In this document: positions 1 through 9,063 of the stretch, piece after piece
How positions within the stretch are numbered: the first letter of the stretch is position 1
Layout: each line of letters begins with the position of its first letter
Assembly (NCBI RefSeq): GCF_019247635.1
Contig: NZ_JAFBAR010000075.1
Span: 1-64,000, forward strand
Source of the DNA: Mycobacterium sp.
GTDB taxonomy: Bacteria > Actinomycetota > Actinomycetes > Mycobacteriales > Mycobacteriaceae
Reading direction: 5' to 3'
Length of the DNA: 64,000 bases
Notes under the pieces: generated by a model
Database searches by the model: none
Seen by the model: the letters and a program-made list of their open reading frames with translations, nothing else
What the model was told of the DNA's origin: nothing
Program-made: the position numbers and the translations under genes

Positions 1-1301
1 ATGATCAAGATGATCACCACTTCGGGAAGGCCGCGGAAAACATCCGTGTAGATCCGCGCCGGCCAGCGCAGCCAACGCGAGCGCGAGATTCCACAGACCG
101 CCAGCGCCAACCCCAGGGCGAGCCCGATGACGCTGGCGCTGCCCGACAGAATCAACGTGTTCGGCAGTCCCGTGGTGAGCAAAGTGGGGACGGCCTGCCG
201 GTACATCTCCCAGTCGAAAAAGGCATCGCGCAACTGTGCCAGTGTCGACTTCGGTGCGGCCGGGCCCACCGGCTTACTGTGGCGGCTGGCGGCGATCGCG
301 GCGAAGTCTGGCAGTGTCGGTGCGGCAACGGTTTTCGACCCGGGCTTCCAGCCCGGCGGCAGCGTCCGCGGAACCCATTGGGAATAGAGGTCCGCCCAGG
401 TGCCGTCGGCGATCACGGCGTCCAGCCCGGAGTTCAGCGCATCGACGAGGGGTTGGTTGTCCTTGGCCACCGGATAGGCGACAAACGCGCCCGGGCTGAA
501 CGTGTACGCGACGGCCTGCGCCGGGTCGCCTGGTTGCAGCGCGTTCGACGCCTGTCCCGCCGGCGCAACCCACGCATCGATCTGGCGGGATTTGAGGCTG
601 GCGTACACGGTGGCGAAGTCGGGATACTTCACCGGCTGCAGGTGCAAGGTGTCGACGACGTAGGACTCCTCGATGGTCCCCTGGACCACGCCGATTCGTT
701 GTCCGCCGTTGAGATCACCGAACTTCTGGATCGCCGAGCCAGGAGGCACGACGAGCGCGAAGTAGCCGAAGTCGTAGCCGTTGGTGAACGCGACGGTGCG
801 CCGCCGAGCCTGGGTGGCTTTGACCGACGCCGAGCCGACGTCGAAGCGCCGCGCTGCCACCTGGGCGAGCAGCCCGGAGAAGTCCGTCCCGACGAAACGG
901 ACCTGCAGGCCGAGCTTGTTGGCGATGGCGCGCAGCAGCTGGTTGTCGAACCCGGTGAATTGCCCGGTCGAACTGATGCAGACATTCGGCGGGGCGTCCG
1001 ACAGGGTGCCTGCGGTGAGCACGCCCGGCGTTCCCAGCCCCAGCGCAGCTGCGTTCACCGAGCTCAGCGGCACGACGCTGGGGGTGGTGTCCGGGTCGTC
1101 CTGGCCCGCCGCCGCCGTCCCGGCATGACCGGAAACATCGTCCGGCAGCGCCCTGGCACTCTCCAACCCGGCCGGTGCGCACTGATTGCGGTCGGCCGCC
1201 GCGGGCGCGGCCCATACCAGGCTGCCCACCATTAGGATTGTCGCGACGAACGGCGGCAGCTTTGACCTCCAGTCGGCATGCGCGCCCCGGCGGGAATTCA
1301 T
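1..1301 (-). CDS. Amino-acid ABC transporter substrate-binding/permease fusion protein (3' end off the window)
   Basis: Reading leftward from an ATG at 1301, the frame stays open to the window edge (433 codons visible). Residues about 15-36 form a hydrophobic export signal ending AAPAAA. Residues about 95-320 match a periplasmic binding protein of the polar amino-acid type (GQFTGFDNQLLRAIANKLG, and the RRRTVAFT segment typical of that fold). After a proline-rich linker a membrane part begins with GLPNTLILSGSASVIGLALG and RGLPEVVIILI, the start of a HisM/GlnP-type permease. One polypeptide thus appears to carry both receptor and channel, a known arrangement in Actinobacteria. The ATPase partner is not in the window. 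The substrate (glutamine, glutamate or similar) is inferred from the fold only. Confidence 0.85.
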   Translation of the reverse strand, partial: MNSRRGAHADWRSKLPPFVATILMVGSLVWAAPAAADRNQCAPAGLESARALPDDVSGHAGTAAAGQDDPDTTPSVVPLSSVNAAALGLGTPGVLTAGTLSDAPPNVCISSTGQFTGFDNQLLRAIANKLGLQVRFVGTDFSGLLAQVAARRFDVGSASVKATQARRRTVAFTNGYDFGYFALVVPPGSAIQKFGDLNGGQRIGVVQGTIEESYVVDTLHLQPVKYPDFATVYASLKSRQIDAWVAPAGQASNALQPGDPAQAVAYTFSPGAFVAYPVAKDNQPLVDALNSGLDAVIADGTWADLYSQWVPRTLPPGWKPGSKTVAAPTLPDFAAIAASRHSKPVGPAAPKSTLAQLRDAFFDWEMYRQAVPTLLTTGLPNTLILSGSASVIGLALGLALAVCGISRSRWLRWPARIYTDVFRGLPEVVIILI

Positions 1302-1334
1302 CACCGCCACCGTAACGACCAGCCGGCGGTCCTT

Positions 1335-2036
1335 CTACAGGACGATCGACGGCTTGGTGTAGACGCCATCGGTGGCACTGTCGGACGCCGGGAACACTCC
1401 CCGCCGACACAACTCGGCGAGCATGGTGTGCGCCATGAGTTGTGAGCGCCCTGTGCACGCGGCGCGCGCGCTCTGCGGGTCGCGGCGCTGGATTGCCGCG
1501 GTCTCTTCTTCGTAAAACGGCAGCATGTCGTCGCGGCTGTTTTGATAGGTCATCCAGAACACGCGGGGAATGAGATTTTGTGAGGCGCGAATCGTGGCGT
1601 ACAAGCGCGGGCCGGCGTACTCGTCGTTGACCGTGCGCCGGTACTCGGTCGCGACTTCGGAAAAGGTCCGCGAGTCCTTTGCGTTGCGCAGCGAGCGCAG
1701 CAGCGCGTCGAGTTGCCCCAGGATCCGCGGGGTGGGGTTGGTGGCGGCTCGGGATGAGGCGATGGCATTGAGCAACCCGTCGAGTTCGTGATGCTCGAGG
1801 ACGGTGGCTTGGTCGAACCGTTCGATGAACGCTCCCCGGTGATAGCGGGTCGACACGATGCCGTCGTGTTCGAGCTGAACCAGCGCCTCTTGGATGGGGA
1901 CGCGGCTGATCCCCAAACCAAGCGCGATCTCGTTGCGGTCAACTCGGTCGCCGGTGCGCAGCTTGCCGGTCAGCAGAAGGGTCAGGATGTGAGAAACAAC
2001 CTGGTCCTTCTCCTTGACCCCGTATTTCTTCGGCAT
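1335..2036 (-). CDS. GntR-family transcriptional regulator (Rv0043c-like)
   Basis: A 233-residue protein. Residues about 8-72 form a winged helix-turn-helix with the GntR recognition segment [15 protein letters not shown] and the wing [14 protein letters not shown]. The rest is an all-helical FCD-type ligand domain of the FadR subfamily, although the metal-binding histidines are not obvious. It ends about 33 bp before the transporter gene on the same strand, so it could regulate that gene. Gene order with the LLM oxidoreductase and hydrolase upstream matches the M. tuberculosis Rv0043c-Rv0045c block. The effector is unknown. The ATG at 2036 gives the expected N-terminus; no strong Shine-Dalgarno sequence is evident. 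Confidence 0.85.
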   Translation of the reverse strand: MPKKYGVKEKDQVVSHILTLLLTGKLRTGDRVDRNEIALGLGISRVPIQEALVQLEHDGIVSTRYHRGAFIERFDQATVLEHHELDGLLNAIASSRAATNPTPRILGQLDALLRSLRNAKDSRTFSEVATEYRRTVNDEYAGPRLYATIRASQNLIPRVFWMTYQNSRDDMLPFYEEETAAIQRRDPQSARAACTGRSQLMAHTMLAELCRRGVFPASDSATDGVYTKPSIVL

Positions 2037-2158
2037 CAGTTTCTACGTGTCTCTTTTCCGCCCCGATCCAGCCATCAGCGCTGGCAAGTTTCTCACGTCT
2101 TGGCGCGCGCGTTGAGATGTTTGGCAGATGAAGCAGAGGCAAATATGAGGCGGACGGC

Positions 2159-2944
2159 TTAACGGCTGTCGCGCCATTTGCACAGCGCTTCCGCGGAACT
2201 CAGATCGTAATCGGGACCGCCGCAACCGACGGTCAGCAGTGTGACGCCGAGACCGACGAGGGATTCGGCATTCGTCGTCAGGTCCCCGCGGCTTTGAGCC
2301 CCGGCCGAGCGTTCGATGAGGCCGGGGTCCCGCCCGACGTCGGCGCAGTGCCGGTCCAGTACGGCGGTCTTCGCCGGCAACTCCTCGGCAGAGGCGAAGC
2401 TGTGCCAGATGTCGGCGTACTGGGCAACCAGTCGCAGGGTCTTGCGCTCGCCCCCGCCACCGATCAGCACCGGGATATCACGGGTGGGTTGCGGGTTGAG
2501 CTTGGTCAGACGCTCGTTGATTCGGGGCAGCGCGGCGGCCAGGTCGTCGAGGCGGCTGCCGGCGGTGCCGAATTCGTAACCGTATTCGTCGTAATCCTTC
2601 TGCTTCCAACCAGAACCGATCCCCAGGATGAGCCGTCCGTCCGAGATGTGGTCGACGGTTCGGGCCATGTCGGCGAGCAGTTCCGGGTTGCGGTAGGAGT
2701 TGCACGTCACCAGGGCGCCGATCTGGATGCGCGACGTCTGCTCGGCCCAGGCCCCGAGCATCGTCCAGCATTCGAAATGTGCGCCGTCGGGATCTCCATA
2801 GAGCGGGAAGAAGTGGTCCCAGTTGAACGCGATGTCGACACCGATGTCTTCACAGCGGCGAACGGCGTCGCGAATGTCGCGGTAACGGGGAGCCTGTTGG
2901 GGTTGTAATTGCACGCCGATACGGATTGGGCGGTCGGAAGTCAT
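2159..2944 (-). CDS. LLM-class F420-dependent oxidoreductase (Rv0044c-like)
   Basis: A 261-residue luciferase-like monooxygenase (TIM barrel). It shows the family N-terminus (RIGVQLQPQQAP), the segment GVDIAFNWDHFFPLYGDPDG, the central VDHISDGRLILGIGSGW motif that contacts the deazaflavin in this family, and the late IPVLIGGGGERKTLRLVAQ. Mycobacterial members of this subfamily use coenzyme F420 to transfer hydride to or from small organic substrates; the substrate here cannot be read from sequence. It lies between the GntR gene and the hydrolase, all leftward, with gaps of about 120 and 70 bp, the same layout as in M. tuberculosis. Confidence 0.88.
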   Translation of the reverse strand: MTSDRPIRIGVQLQPQQAPRYRDIRDAVRRCEDIGVDIAFNWDHFFPLYGDPDGAHFECWTMLGAWAEQTSRIQIGALVTCNSYRNPELLADMARTVDHISDGRLILGIGSGWKQKDYDEYGYEFGTAGSRLDDLAAALPRINERLTKLNPQPTRDIPVLIGGGGERKTLRLVAQYADIWHSFASAEELPAKTAVLDRHCADVGRDPGLIERSAGAQSRGDLTTNAESLVGLGVTLLTVGCGGPDYDLSSAEALCKWRDSR

Positions 2945-3013
2945 GTCACCACCGTATGCCCGGCCGTGACGGCGCGGAGCCGCCGGGATCGCGCTGGGCC
3001 TGAACGGGCCGGC

Positions 3014-3916
3014 TCAGCGCGCATCGATCAGCGAGCGGAGTAGCTCGATCAGGGCGCGCGGCTGGTCGCTTTGCACGGAGTGGCCCGAGTTCTCGATGAT
3101 GTGTGCCCCGCGGAAATCCGTTGCGCGCCTGCTGAGTTCAGCAACGTCGTGGTCGTTGACGAAACCCGAAGTACCACCACGCACGAGGGTTACCGGTGCG
3201 GATAGGGCGTCGACGTCATCCCACAGGGTGCTGAAATCAGGAAAGGCGCGAATGGCGTCGTAACGCCACGTCCAGTTGCCGTTGTCGAGGCGGCGGGAGT
3301 TGTGGAACACCCCGCGCCGCAGCGCTTTTACCTCGCGGTGCGGGGCCGCGGCGACGGTCAGGTCGAGCATGGTTTGGAAGCTGGGGAACTCGCGCTCACC
3401 TTGCATCAACTCGACAGTGCCACGCTGCTCTTTAGTCATCTCGGAGTGCCGCTGCAGCGCCGACGGGGTCACGTCGATCAGGACGAGTTGACGTACGAGC
3501 TCGGGTGCCACCGCGGCCAGCCGTATCGCCGTCAGCCCACCGAGTGACATGCCCACCACGAATTCGGCTGTCGGCGCAAACTCGCGCAAGGTCGGGACCA
3601 AAGTGTCGGCATTGTGCTGCGGCGAGTAGTCGCCGTCCTCGCGCCAGGCCGAATGACCGTGCCCGGGAAGGTCCACCGCCAGCGCCGGCTCGCCGAGACC
3701 GACGATCACGGTGTCCCAGGTGTGTGCGTTCTGCCCGCCACCGTGCAGAAAAATGATCCGCGGCGCCGAGCCGCCCCAGCGCAAGGCGCTCACCGCGCCA
3801 GCCGTGATCCGCTCTACCAGGGGAGGCGGACCCGTAACACCGGCCTGCTCGGCGTTCTCGGCCAGCAGATCGAACTCGGAGAGGCCGGTCAGTTCGTCCT
3901 CGGAAATGTCGGTCAC
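3014..3916 (-). CDS. Alpha/beta hydrolase (Rv0045c-like esterase)
   Basis: A 300-residue alpha/beta-hydrolase. The oxyanion-hole loop is IIFLHGGGQNAHTW, the nucleophile elbow is VVGMSLGGL (Ser in G-M-S-L-G), and the catalytic histidine is probably in IIENSGHSVQSDQP near the C-terminus. The acid is likely the Asp in the VNDHD region, less certainly. The M. tuberculosis counterpart Rv0045c has a solved structure and esterase activity on short acyl esters. There is no signal peptide, so it should be cytosolic. It sits in the conserved leftward gene string upstream of the LLM oxidoreductase. Confidence 0.88.
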   Translation of the reverse strand: MTDISEDELTGLSEFDLLAENAEQAGVTGPPPLVERITAGAVSALRWGGSAPRIIFLHGGGQNAHTWDTVIVGLGEPALAVDLPGHGHSAWREDGDYSPQHNADTLVPTLREFAPTAEFVVGMSLGGLTAIRLAAVAPELVRQLVLIDVTPSALQRHSEMTKEQRGTVELMQGEREFPSFQTMLDLTVAAAPHREVKALRRGVFHNSRRLDNGNWTWRYDAIRAFPDFSTLWDDVDALSAPVTLVRGGTSGFVNDHDVAELSRRATDFRGAHIIENSGHSVQSDQPRALIELLRSLIDAR

Positions 3917-4046
3917 AGCGTCGAGACTACGAACTGTGCCGCGGAATAGAAAAGCGGCCCCATAGCCGCGAGCGCAACGTGACTGCGGAAAACGCGCATG
4001 AAAATCGCAGTGGCGTTACGCGCGCGGCTTGCAAAAACGGGAAGAG

Positions 4047-5153
4047 CTACCCCTCGATGATGAACTCTTCGAGCTGGGCGCGAGCCACGTCGTCCGGCAA
4101 CTGCTGCGGAGGGCTCTTCATCAGGTAGGCCGAAGCCGGAATCACCGGTCCGCCGATGCCGCGGTCCTTGGCGATCTTGGCCGCCCGCACCGCGTCGATG
4201 ATGACGCCAGCAGAGTTGGGCGAGTCCCACACCTCGAGCTTGTACTCCAGGTTCAACGGCACGTCGCCGAAGGCGCGGCCTTCGAGACGCACGTAGGCCC
4301 ACTTGCGGTCGTCGAGCCAGCCCACGTGGTCGGACGGGCCGATGTGCACGTCCTTGGTCTTGAACTCACGCTGCAGGTTACTGGTGACGGCCTGCGTCTT
4401 GGAGATCTTTTTGGACTCCAGCCGCTCCCGCTCGAGCATGTTCAGGAAGTCCATGTTGCCGCCGACGTTGAGCTGCATGGTGCGATCGAGTTGCACCCCG
4501 CGGTCCTCGAACAGTTTGGCCATGACGCGGTGGGTGATGGTCGCGCCGACCTGGCTCTTGATGTCGTCGCCGACGATCGGCACGCCGGCGTCGGCGAACT
4601 TTTTGGCCCACACCGGGTCGGAGGCAATGAACACCGGCAGCGCGTTCACGAACGCCACACCGGCGTCGATGGCGCATTGGGCGTAGAACTTGTCGGCCTC
4701 TTCCGAGCCCACGGGTAAGTAGGAGACCAGCACGTCGACCTCGGCGTCCCTGAGCGCCTGGACGACGTCCACGGGCTCGGCGTCGGACACCTCGATCGTG
4801 TCGGCGTAGTACTTGCCGATGCCGTCGAGCGTCGGGCCACGCTGCACGGTCACGTTCGTGGGTGGCACGTCGGCGATCTTGATCGTGTTGTTCTCCGACG
4901 CGAAGATCGCCTCGGACAGGTCGAAACCGACCTTCTTGGCGTCCACGTCGAACGCGGCGACAAACTTCACGTCGCGAACGTGGTACTGGCCGAACGTCAC
5001 GTGCATCAGACCGGGAACGGTGCTGTTCTCGTCGGCGTCGAAATAGTATTGGACGCCCTGGACCAGCGAGGACGCGCAGTTGCCGACGCCCACAATGGCG
5101 ACTCGAACCTCCGTCAGCGCCTCTGGCGCCCGTAGCGGACTGTACTCACTCAT
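4047..5153 (-). CDS. ino1: Inositol-1-phosphate synthase
   Basis: A 368-residue protein matching mycobacterial Ino1 (Rv0046c). It converts glucose-6-phosphate to 1L-myo-inositol-1-phosphate with bound NAD+, the first step towards phosphatidylinositol, PIMs, LAM and mycothiol. The N-terminal dinucleotide motif is [16 protein letters not shown]. The conserved [15 protein letters not shown] and [15 protein letters not shown] segments form the active site. The start ATG at 5153 is preceded by a clear AAGGAG. The neighbouring PadR-type regulator gene lies 70 bp upstream on the same strand, as in M. tuberculosis. Confidence 0.97.
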   Translation of the reverse strand: MSEYSPLRAPEALTEVRVAIVGVGNCASSLVQGVQYYFDADENSTVPGLMHVTFGQYHVRDVKFVAAFDVDAKKVGFDLSEAIFASENNTIKIADVPPTNVTVQRGPTLDGIGKYYADTIEVSDAEPVDVVQALRDAEVDVLVSYLPVGSEEADKFYAQCAIDAGVAFVNALPVFIASDPVWAKKFADAGVPIVGDDIKSQVGATITHRVMAKLFEDRGVQLDRTMQLNVGGNMDFLNMLERERLESKKISKTQAVTSNLQREFKTKDVHIGPSDHVGWLDDRKWAYVRLEGRAFGDVPLNLEYKLEVWDSPNSAGVIIDAVRAAKIAKDRGIGGPVIPASAYLMKSPPQQLPDDVARAQLEEFIIEG

Positions 5154-5223
5154 GGGCGTTCTCCTTAACCTCTAACTTCCGTCTCGGGTGTAGTTCGTAG
5201 GACTTGCTTGGGGTCGGGTCCTG

Positions 5224-5766
5224 TTACGTCTGTTCGGACAAGCCGGGCGCGGCCCGTTCGGCGGCGATGAGCTCGTTGAGCCACTTGACCTCACGCTCAC
5301 TGGATTCCAGCCCTAGCTGATGCAGCTGGCGCGTATAGCGGTCGAACGAACTGCTGGCTCTCGCCACCGCGTCGCGCAGCCCCTCCCGGCGTTCCTCCAC
5401 CTGGCGGCGGCGACCCTCCAGGATGCGCATCCGTGCCTCGGCCGGGGTGCGATTAAAAAACGCCAGGTGCACTCCGAAGCCGTCGTCGGTGTAGTTGTGC
5501 GGGCCGGTGTCGGCCACCAGCTCGCCGAACCGCTGGCGCCCCGTGTCGGTCAGCTGGTAGACCCGCCGGGCACGCCGGACCGGGGTGCCGGCCGGGGCCG
5601 CGTTCTCGGCGATCAAACCGTCGGCCTGCATGCGCCGCAGGGCGGGATAGAGCGAGCCATACGAAAACGCCCGGAACGCGCCGAGCAGGCCGGTCAGCCG
5701 TTTGCGCAATTCGTAACCATGCATCGGAGATTCGATGAGGAGACCCAGGATGGCGAGCTCCAGCAT
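5224..5766 (-). CDS. PadR-family transcriptional regulator (Rv0047c-like)
   Basis: A 180-residue PadR protein. It begins MLELAILGLLIESPMHGYEL, the winged-helix start typical of PadR, with the recognition part YGSLYPALRRMQADGLI and wing RRARRVYQLTDTGR. Residues about 95-170 are the helical Vir_act_alpha dimerisation domain. AAAGGAGGTGA lies just before the ATG. It is codirectional with and 70 bp upstream of ino1, so co-transcription is possible. Inverted repeats upstream (5806-5846) are candidate autoregulatory sites. Ligand and targets are unknown. Confidence 0.9.
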   Translation of the reverse strand: MLELAILGLLIESPMHGYELRKRLTGLLGAFRAFSYGSLYPALRRMQADGLIAENAAPAGTPVRRARRVYQLTDTGRQRFGELVADTGPHNYTDDGFGVHLAFFNRTPAEARMRILEGRRRQVEERREGLRDAVARASSSFDRYTRQLHQLGLESSEREVKWLNELIAAERAAPGLSEQT

Positions 5767-5805
5767 CGAGTCACCTCCTTTGCGCAGCTAGTTACGTTGG
5801 GTGGT

Positions 5806-5846
5806 TACGATGGTACGACGCCTCGCGTCATCGTATCGTTTCGATA
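5806..5846. promoter_or_regulatory. Inverted repeats upstream of the PadR gene
   Basis: The 356-bp space between the PadR gene and the DUF5318 gene (5767-6122) holds TACGATG at 5806-5812 facing CATCGTA at 5829-5835, then TATCG-TTT-CGATA at 5834-5846. These 40-80 bp upstream repeats suit a PadR operator, but PadR sites vary and no binding evidence exists. No convincing gene was seen in this space; the M. tuberculosis gene Rv0048c, which sits here, has no counterpart. Confidence 0.4.
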
Positions 5847-6122
5847 TATTAGCGACAACACCACCAGACGTTTGTGCGGTGTTAGTCACAAAGAGCGGAA
5901 CTGGCCACACCCGCGCGCAGTTGTTCACGCCGGCGTCAGCCGGGCGGCCTAGTTCACCGGCCCGGGGTCGTGTCGTGACACCACCACCAAGCGGTGCCCA
6001 GCCATTTCGCAATCCAACGCTCGTAGAAGTCAGGCGCTGCACTGGTATGTCCGACCGGCGCACGGGCGCCAACAGCTTCGGTTGCGTGTCGGCGCTGCGG
6101 TTGGCGACGTACTCTGGTCACC

Positions 6123-6533
6123 GTGCGACTGCAGCGACAGGTGGTGGACTACGCGCTTCGGCGGCGCTCCCTGCTGGCCGAGGTGTACTCGGGCCGCACC
6201 GGGGTGTCCGAGGTGTGTGATGCCAATCCCTATCTACTGCGCGCCGCGAAGTTTCACGGGAAACAGAGCCAAGTGGTGTGTCCGATCTGCCGCAAAGAGC
6301 AACTCACGCTGGTGTCGTGGGTGTTCGGTGAGCACCTCGGCGCGGTGTCCGGCTCTGCACGTACCGCCGAGGAGTTGGTCTTGCTGGCAACCCGGTTCTC
6401 GGAGTTCGCGGTCCACGTCGTCGAGGTGTGTCGGACCTGCAGTTGGAATCACCTGGTGAAGTCGTACGTGCTGGGTGCGGTGCGCCCAGCACGACCTCCC
6501 AGGGGGACCGGCGCCCGCAGGGCCAGTGAATAG
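6123..6533 (+). CDS. DUF5318 zinc-ribbon-like protein (Rv0049-like)
   Basis: A 136-residue protein starting at GTG. It carries two CxxC pairs, VVCPICRKEQ (about residues 53-62) and VEVCRTCSWNH (about residues 101-111), which could bind one zinc. No transmembrane segment is present. It overlaps the probable ponA1 start by 8 bp, so the two are very likely translationally coupled. The pairing is conserved in mycobacteria, but the protein has no established function. The arginine-rich end is low complexity. Confidence 0.85.
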   Translation: MRLQRQVVDYALRRRSLLAEVYSGRTGVSEVCDANPYLLRAAKFHGKQSQVVCPICRKEQLTLVSWVFGEHLGAVSGSARTAEELVLLATRFSEFAVHVVEVCRTCSWNHLVKSYVLGAVRPARPPRGTGARRASE

Positions 6534-9063
6534 CGAAGGGCGCCACCACCAGTCGTCCAGCGACGAGCCGCCCGAGCAGGCGGCTGATGGTGGCGGCAGA
6601 CATTCGAGCGGCGAAGACGGCCAGAATTCGGTCCAGCGTCCGCCATCGGGTCCGCGTCGCCAGGTTCCCCCCGACGACCGAATGACCGCGATCATCCCGG
6701 CCGTCACCGATGAGCGGGCGCCGGGGCAACCCGACCCGATCGAGGCGGTCAAGGCCGCAATGGATAGTTCTGCGCCGACGCCCGCCCAGCGCGATCCGAT
6801 CGAGGCGGTCAAGGCGGCGTTGGGCAGCACGTCGGCTCAGCATTCGCGGCGCGACCGACCGGGCTCAGGACGTCGCCCGCCCGGCGGACCACCGCCTCCG
6901 CCGGGGCCGCCCGGACCGCCGGGCGGCAGACCTCCAAGACCCATCGCGAATCGCCAGTGGGTCCAACGGGTGAATTGGCATTGGGTGCGCCGCGGGCTCC
7001 TCCTGGCAGCGGTACTGGTGGTGCTGTTGCCGATCGTCACCTTCGGCATGGCCTACTTCATCGTCGACGTTCCCAGGCCTGGTGACATCCGCACCAACCA
7101 GGTATCCACGATCCTGGCCAGCGATGGCTCGGAGATCGCGAGAATTGTTCCGCCCGAAGGTAATCGCGTGGACGTCAGCCTCAACCAAGTTCCGGTGCAC
7201 GTGCGCCAGGCGGTGATCGCCGCCGAAGATCGCAACTTCTATTCGAACCCGGGCTTCTCGTTCAGCGGGTTCGCACGCGCGGTGAACAACAACCTGTTCG
7301 GCAACGGTGATCTACAGGGTGGATCGACCATCACTCAGCAGTACGTGAAGAACGCGCTGGTCGGGTCCGCGCAACACGGGCTCAGCGGTCTGCTGCGCAA
7401 GGCGAAGGAACTTGTCATCGCCACCAAGATGTCGGGGGAGTGGTCGAAAGATGACGTGCTGCAGGCTTATCTGAACATCATCTACTTCGGCCGTGGCGCA
7501 TACGGGATCTCGGCCGCGTCCAAGGCCTATTTCGACAAGCCGGTCGAGCAGCTCACCGTTTCCGAGGGGGCACTGTTGGCGGCGCTGATTCGGCGACCGT
7601 CCACACTGGACCCGGCAGTCGATCCGCAAAGCGCCCAGACTCGCTGGAACTGGGTCCTCGACGGCATGGTGGAGACCAAGGCATTGTCGCCGAACGATCG
7701 CGCGGCACAAGTGTTTCCGCAGACCGTCCCGATCGACCAGGCCCGCGCCCAGAACCAGCCCAGCGGCCCCAATGGGCTGATCGAGCGTCAGGTGACCAAA
7801 GAGCTCATGGAGCTGTTCAACGTCGACGAGCAGACCCTGAACACTCAGGGCCTGGTGGTCACCACGACGATCGACCCGAAGGCCCAGCAGGCCGCCGAAA
7901 AGGCGGTAGCGAAGTACCTCGAGGGCCAGGATCCTGACATGCGGTCGGCCGTCGTTTCGATCGACCCGCACAACGGCGCGATCCGCGCGTACTACGGCGG
8001 TTCTGACGCAAACGGTTTCGACTTCGCGCAGGCCGGACTGCAGACGGGGTCGTCGTTCAAGGTCTTCGCCTTGGTTGCCGCGCTTCAACAAGGCATCGGC
8101 CTGGGTTACCAGGTGGACAGTTCGCCGCTGACGGTGGACGGCATCAGTATCACGAACGTCGACGGGGAGAGTTGTGGGACTTGCAATATTGCCGAGGCGC
8201 TTAAGCTTTCGCTGAACACCGCCTACTACCGATTGATGCTCAAGCTGAAGAACGGGCCTCAGGCCGTCGCGGATGCCGCGCATCAAGCCGGCGTCGCGGC
8301 CAGCTTCCCCGGCGTTGCCCACACTCTTTCCGAAGATGGTAAGGGCGGACCACCCAACAACGGAATCGTGCTGGGCCAGTACCAAACTCGGCCCGTCGAC
8401 ATGGCCTCGGCGTACGCCACGCTGGCCGCCTCTGGTGTCTATCACAAGCCGCATTTGGTGCAGAAGGTCGTCAACGCCGAGGGCCAGGTGCTGTTCGACG
8501 CCGGCAACTCCGACCAGGGCGAACAACGCATCGACAAAGGGGTCGCCGACAACACCACCGCCGCCATGGTGCCGATCGCGGGATACTCGCGTGGGCACAG
8601 CCTGGCCGGCGGACGGTCGTCGGCAGCCAAGACCGGCACGGTGCAGTTGGGTGACACCACCTCAAACAAGGACGCCTGGATGGTCGGGTACACGCCGTCG
8701 CTCTCGACGGCCGTGTGGGTCGGCACCGTAGGGGACAATGTGCCGCTGGTAACCGCTTCTGGCGCAGAGGTTTACGGGTCGGGGTTGCCGTCGGACATCT
8801 GGAAGGCAACCATGGACGCCGCCCTGAGGGGCAGCTCGAACGAATCGTTCCCCAAACCGAGTGAGATCGGCGGCTATGCGGGTGTGCCCGCCGCGCCGCC
8901 CCCACCGCCTGCCGCGCCGTCGGTGACCGTCATCCAGCCGACGGTTGAGGTGGCACCTGGTATCACGATCCCGGTTGGCCCGCCCCAAACGGTCACCGTT
9001 GCGCCCCCGGCTCCGGCGCCATCGTCTGCCCAGCCGGTGCCGCCAGGGCAGTCGCCGCCGTGA
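6526..9063 (+). CDS. ponA1: Bifunctional penicillin-binding protein PonA1 (class A PBP)
   Basis: With the GTG at 6526 it is 845 residues; an ATG at 6682 is an alternative. The first ~155 residues are a disordered Pro-rich cytoplasmic tail containing two copies of DPIEAVKAA. A membrane anchor follows (GLLLAAVLVVLLPIVTF, about 156-181). The glycosyltransferase domain shows the catalytic Glu in AAEDRNFYSNPG and the GGSTITQQYVKNAL motif. The transpeptidase has SSFK (nucleophile Ser), SLN and KTGT in order. The C-terminus is a Pro-rich extension. It polymerises and crosslinks peptidoglycan at growing poles. The upstream DUF5318 gene overlaps it and the downstream GT87 gene overlaps its stop, forming an operon. 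Confidence 0.96.
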   Translation: MNSEGRHHQSSSDEPPEQAADGGGRHSSGEDGQNSVQRPPSGPRRQVPPDDRMTAIIPAVTDERAPGQPDPIEAVKAAMDSSAPTPAQRDPIEAVKAALGSTSAQHSRRDRPGSGRRPPGGPPPPPGPPGPPGGRPPRPIANRQWVQRVNWHWVRRGLLLAAVLVVLLPIVTFGMAYFIVDVPRPGDIRTNQVSTILASDGSEIARIVPPEGNRVDVSLNQVPVHVRQAVIAAEDRNFYSNPGFSFSGFARAVNNNLFGNGDLQGGSTITQQYVKNALVGSAQHGLSGLLRKAKELVIATKMSGEWSKDDVLQAYLNIIYFGRGAYGISAASKAYFDKPVEQLTVSEGALLAALIRRPSTLDPAVDPQSAQTRWNWVLDGMVETKALSPNDRAAQVFPQTVPIDQARAQNQPSGPNGLIERQVTKELMELFNVDEQTLNTQGLVVTTTIDPKAQQAAEKAVAKYLEGQDPDMRSAVVSIDPHNGAIRAYYGGSDANGFDFAQAGLQTGSSFKVFALVAALQQGIGLGYQVDSSPLTVDGISITNVDGESCGTCNIAEALKLSLNTAYYRLMLKLKNGPQAVADAAHQAGVAASFPGVAHTLSEDGKGGPPNNGIVLGQYQTRPVDMASAYATLAASGVYHKPHLVQKVVNAEGQVLFDAGNSDQGEQRIDKGVADNTTAAMVPIAGYSRGHSLAGGRSSAAKTGTVQLGDTTSNKDAWMVGYTPSLSTAVWVGTVGDNVPLVTASGAEVYGSGLPSDIWKATMDAALRGSSNESFPKPSEIGGYAGVPAAPPPPPAAPSVTVIQPTVEVAPGITIPVGPPQTVTVAPPAPAPSSAQPVPPGQSPP

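Noticed and set aside
7312..8598. Long open frame antisense to ponA1 (428 codons)
   Set aside because: It lies wholly opposite a gene with all PBP motifs; the product is Arg/Gly/Val-rich with no family resemblance. Typical GC-rich shadow.
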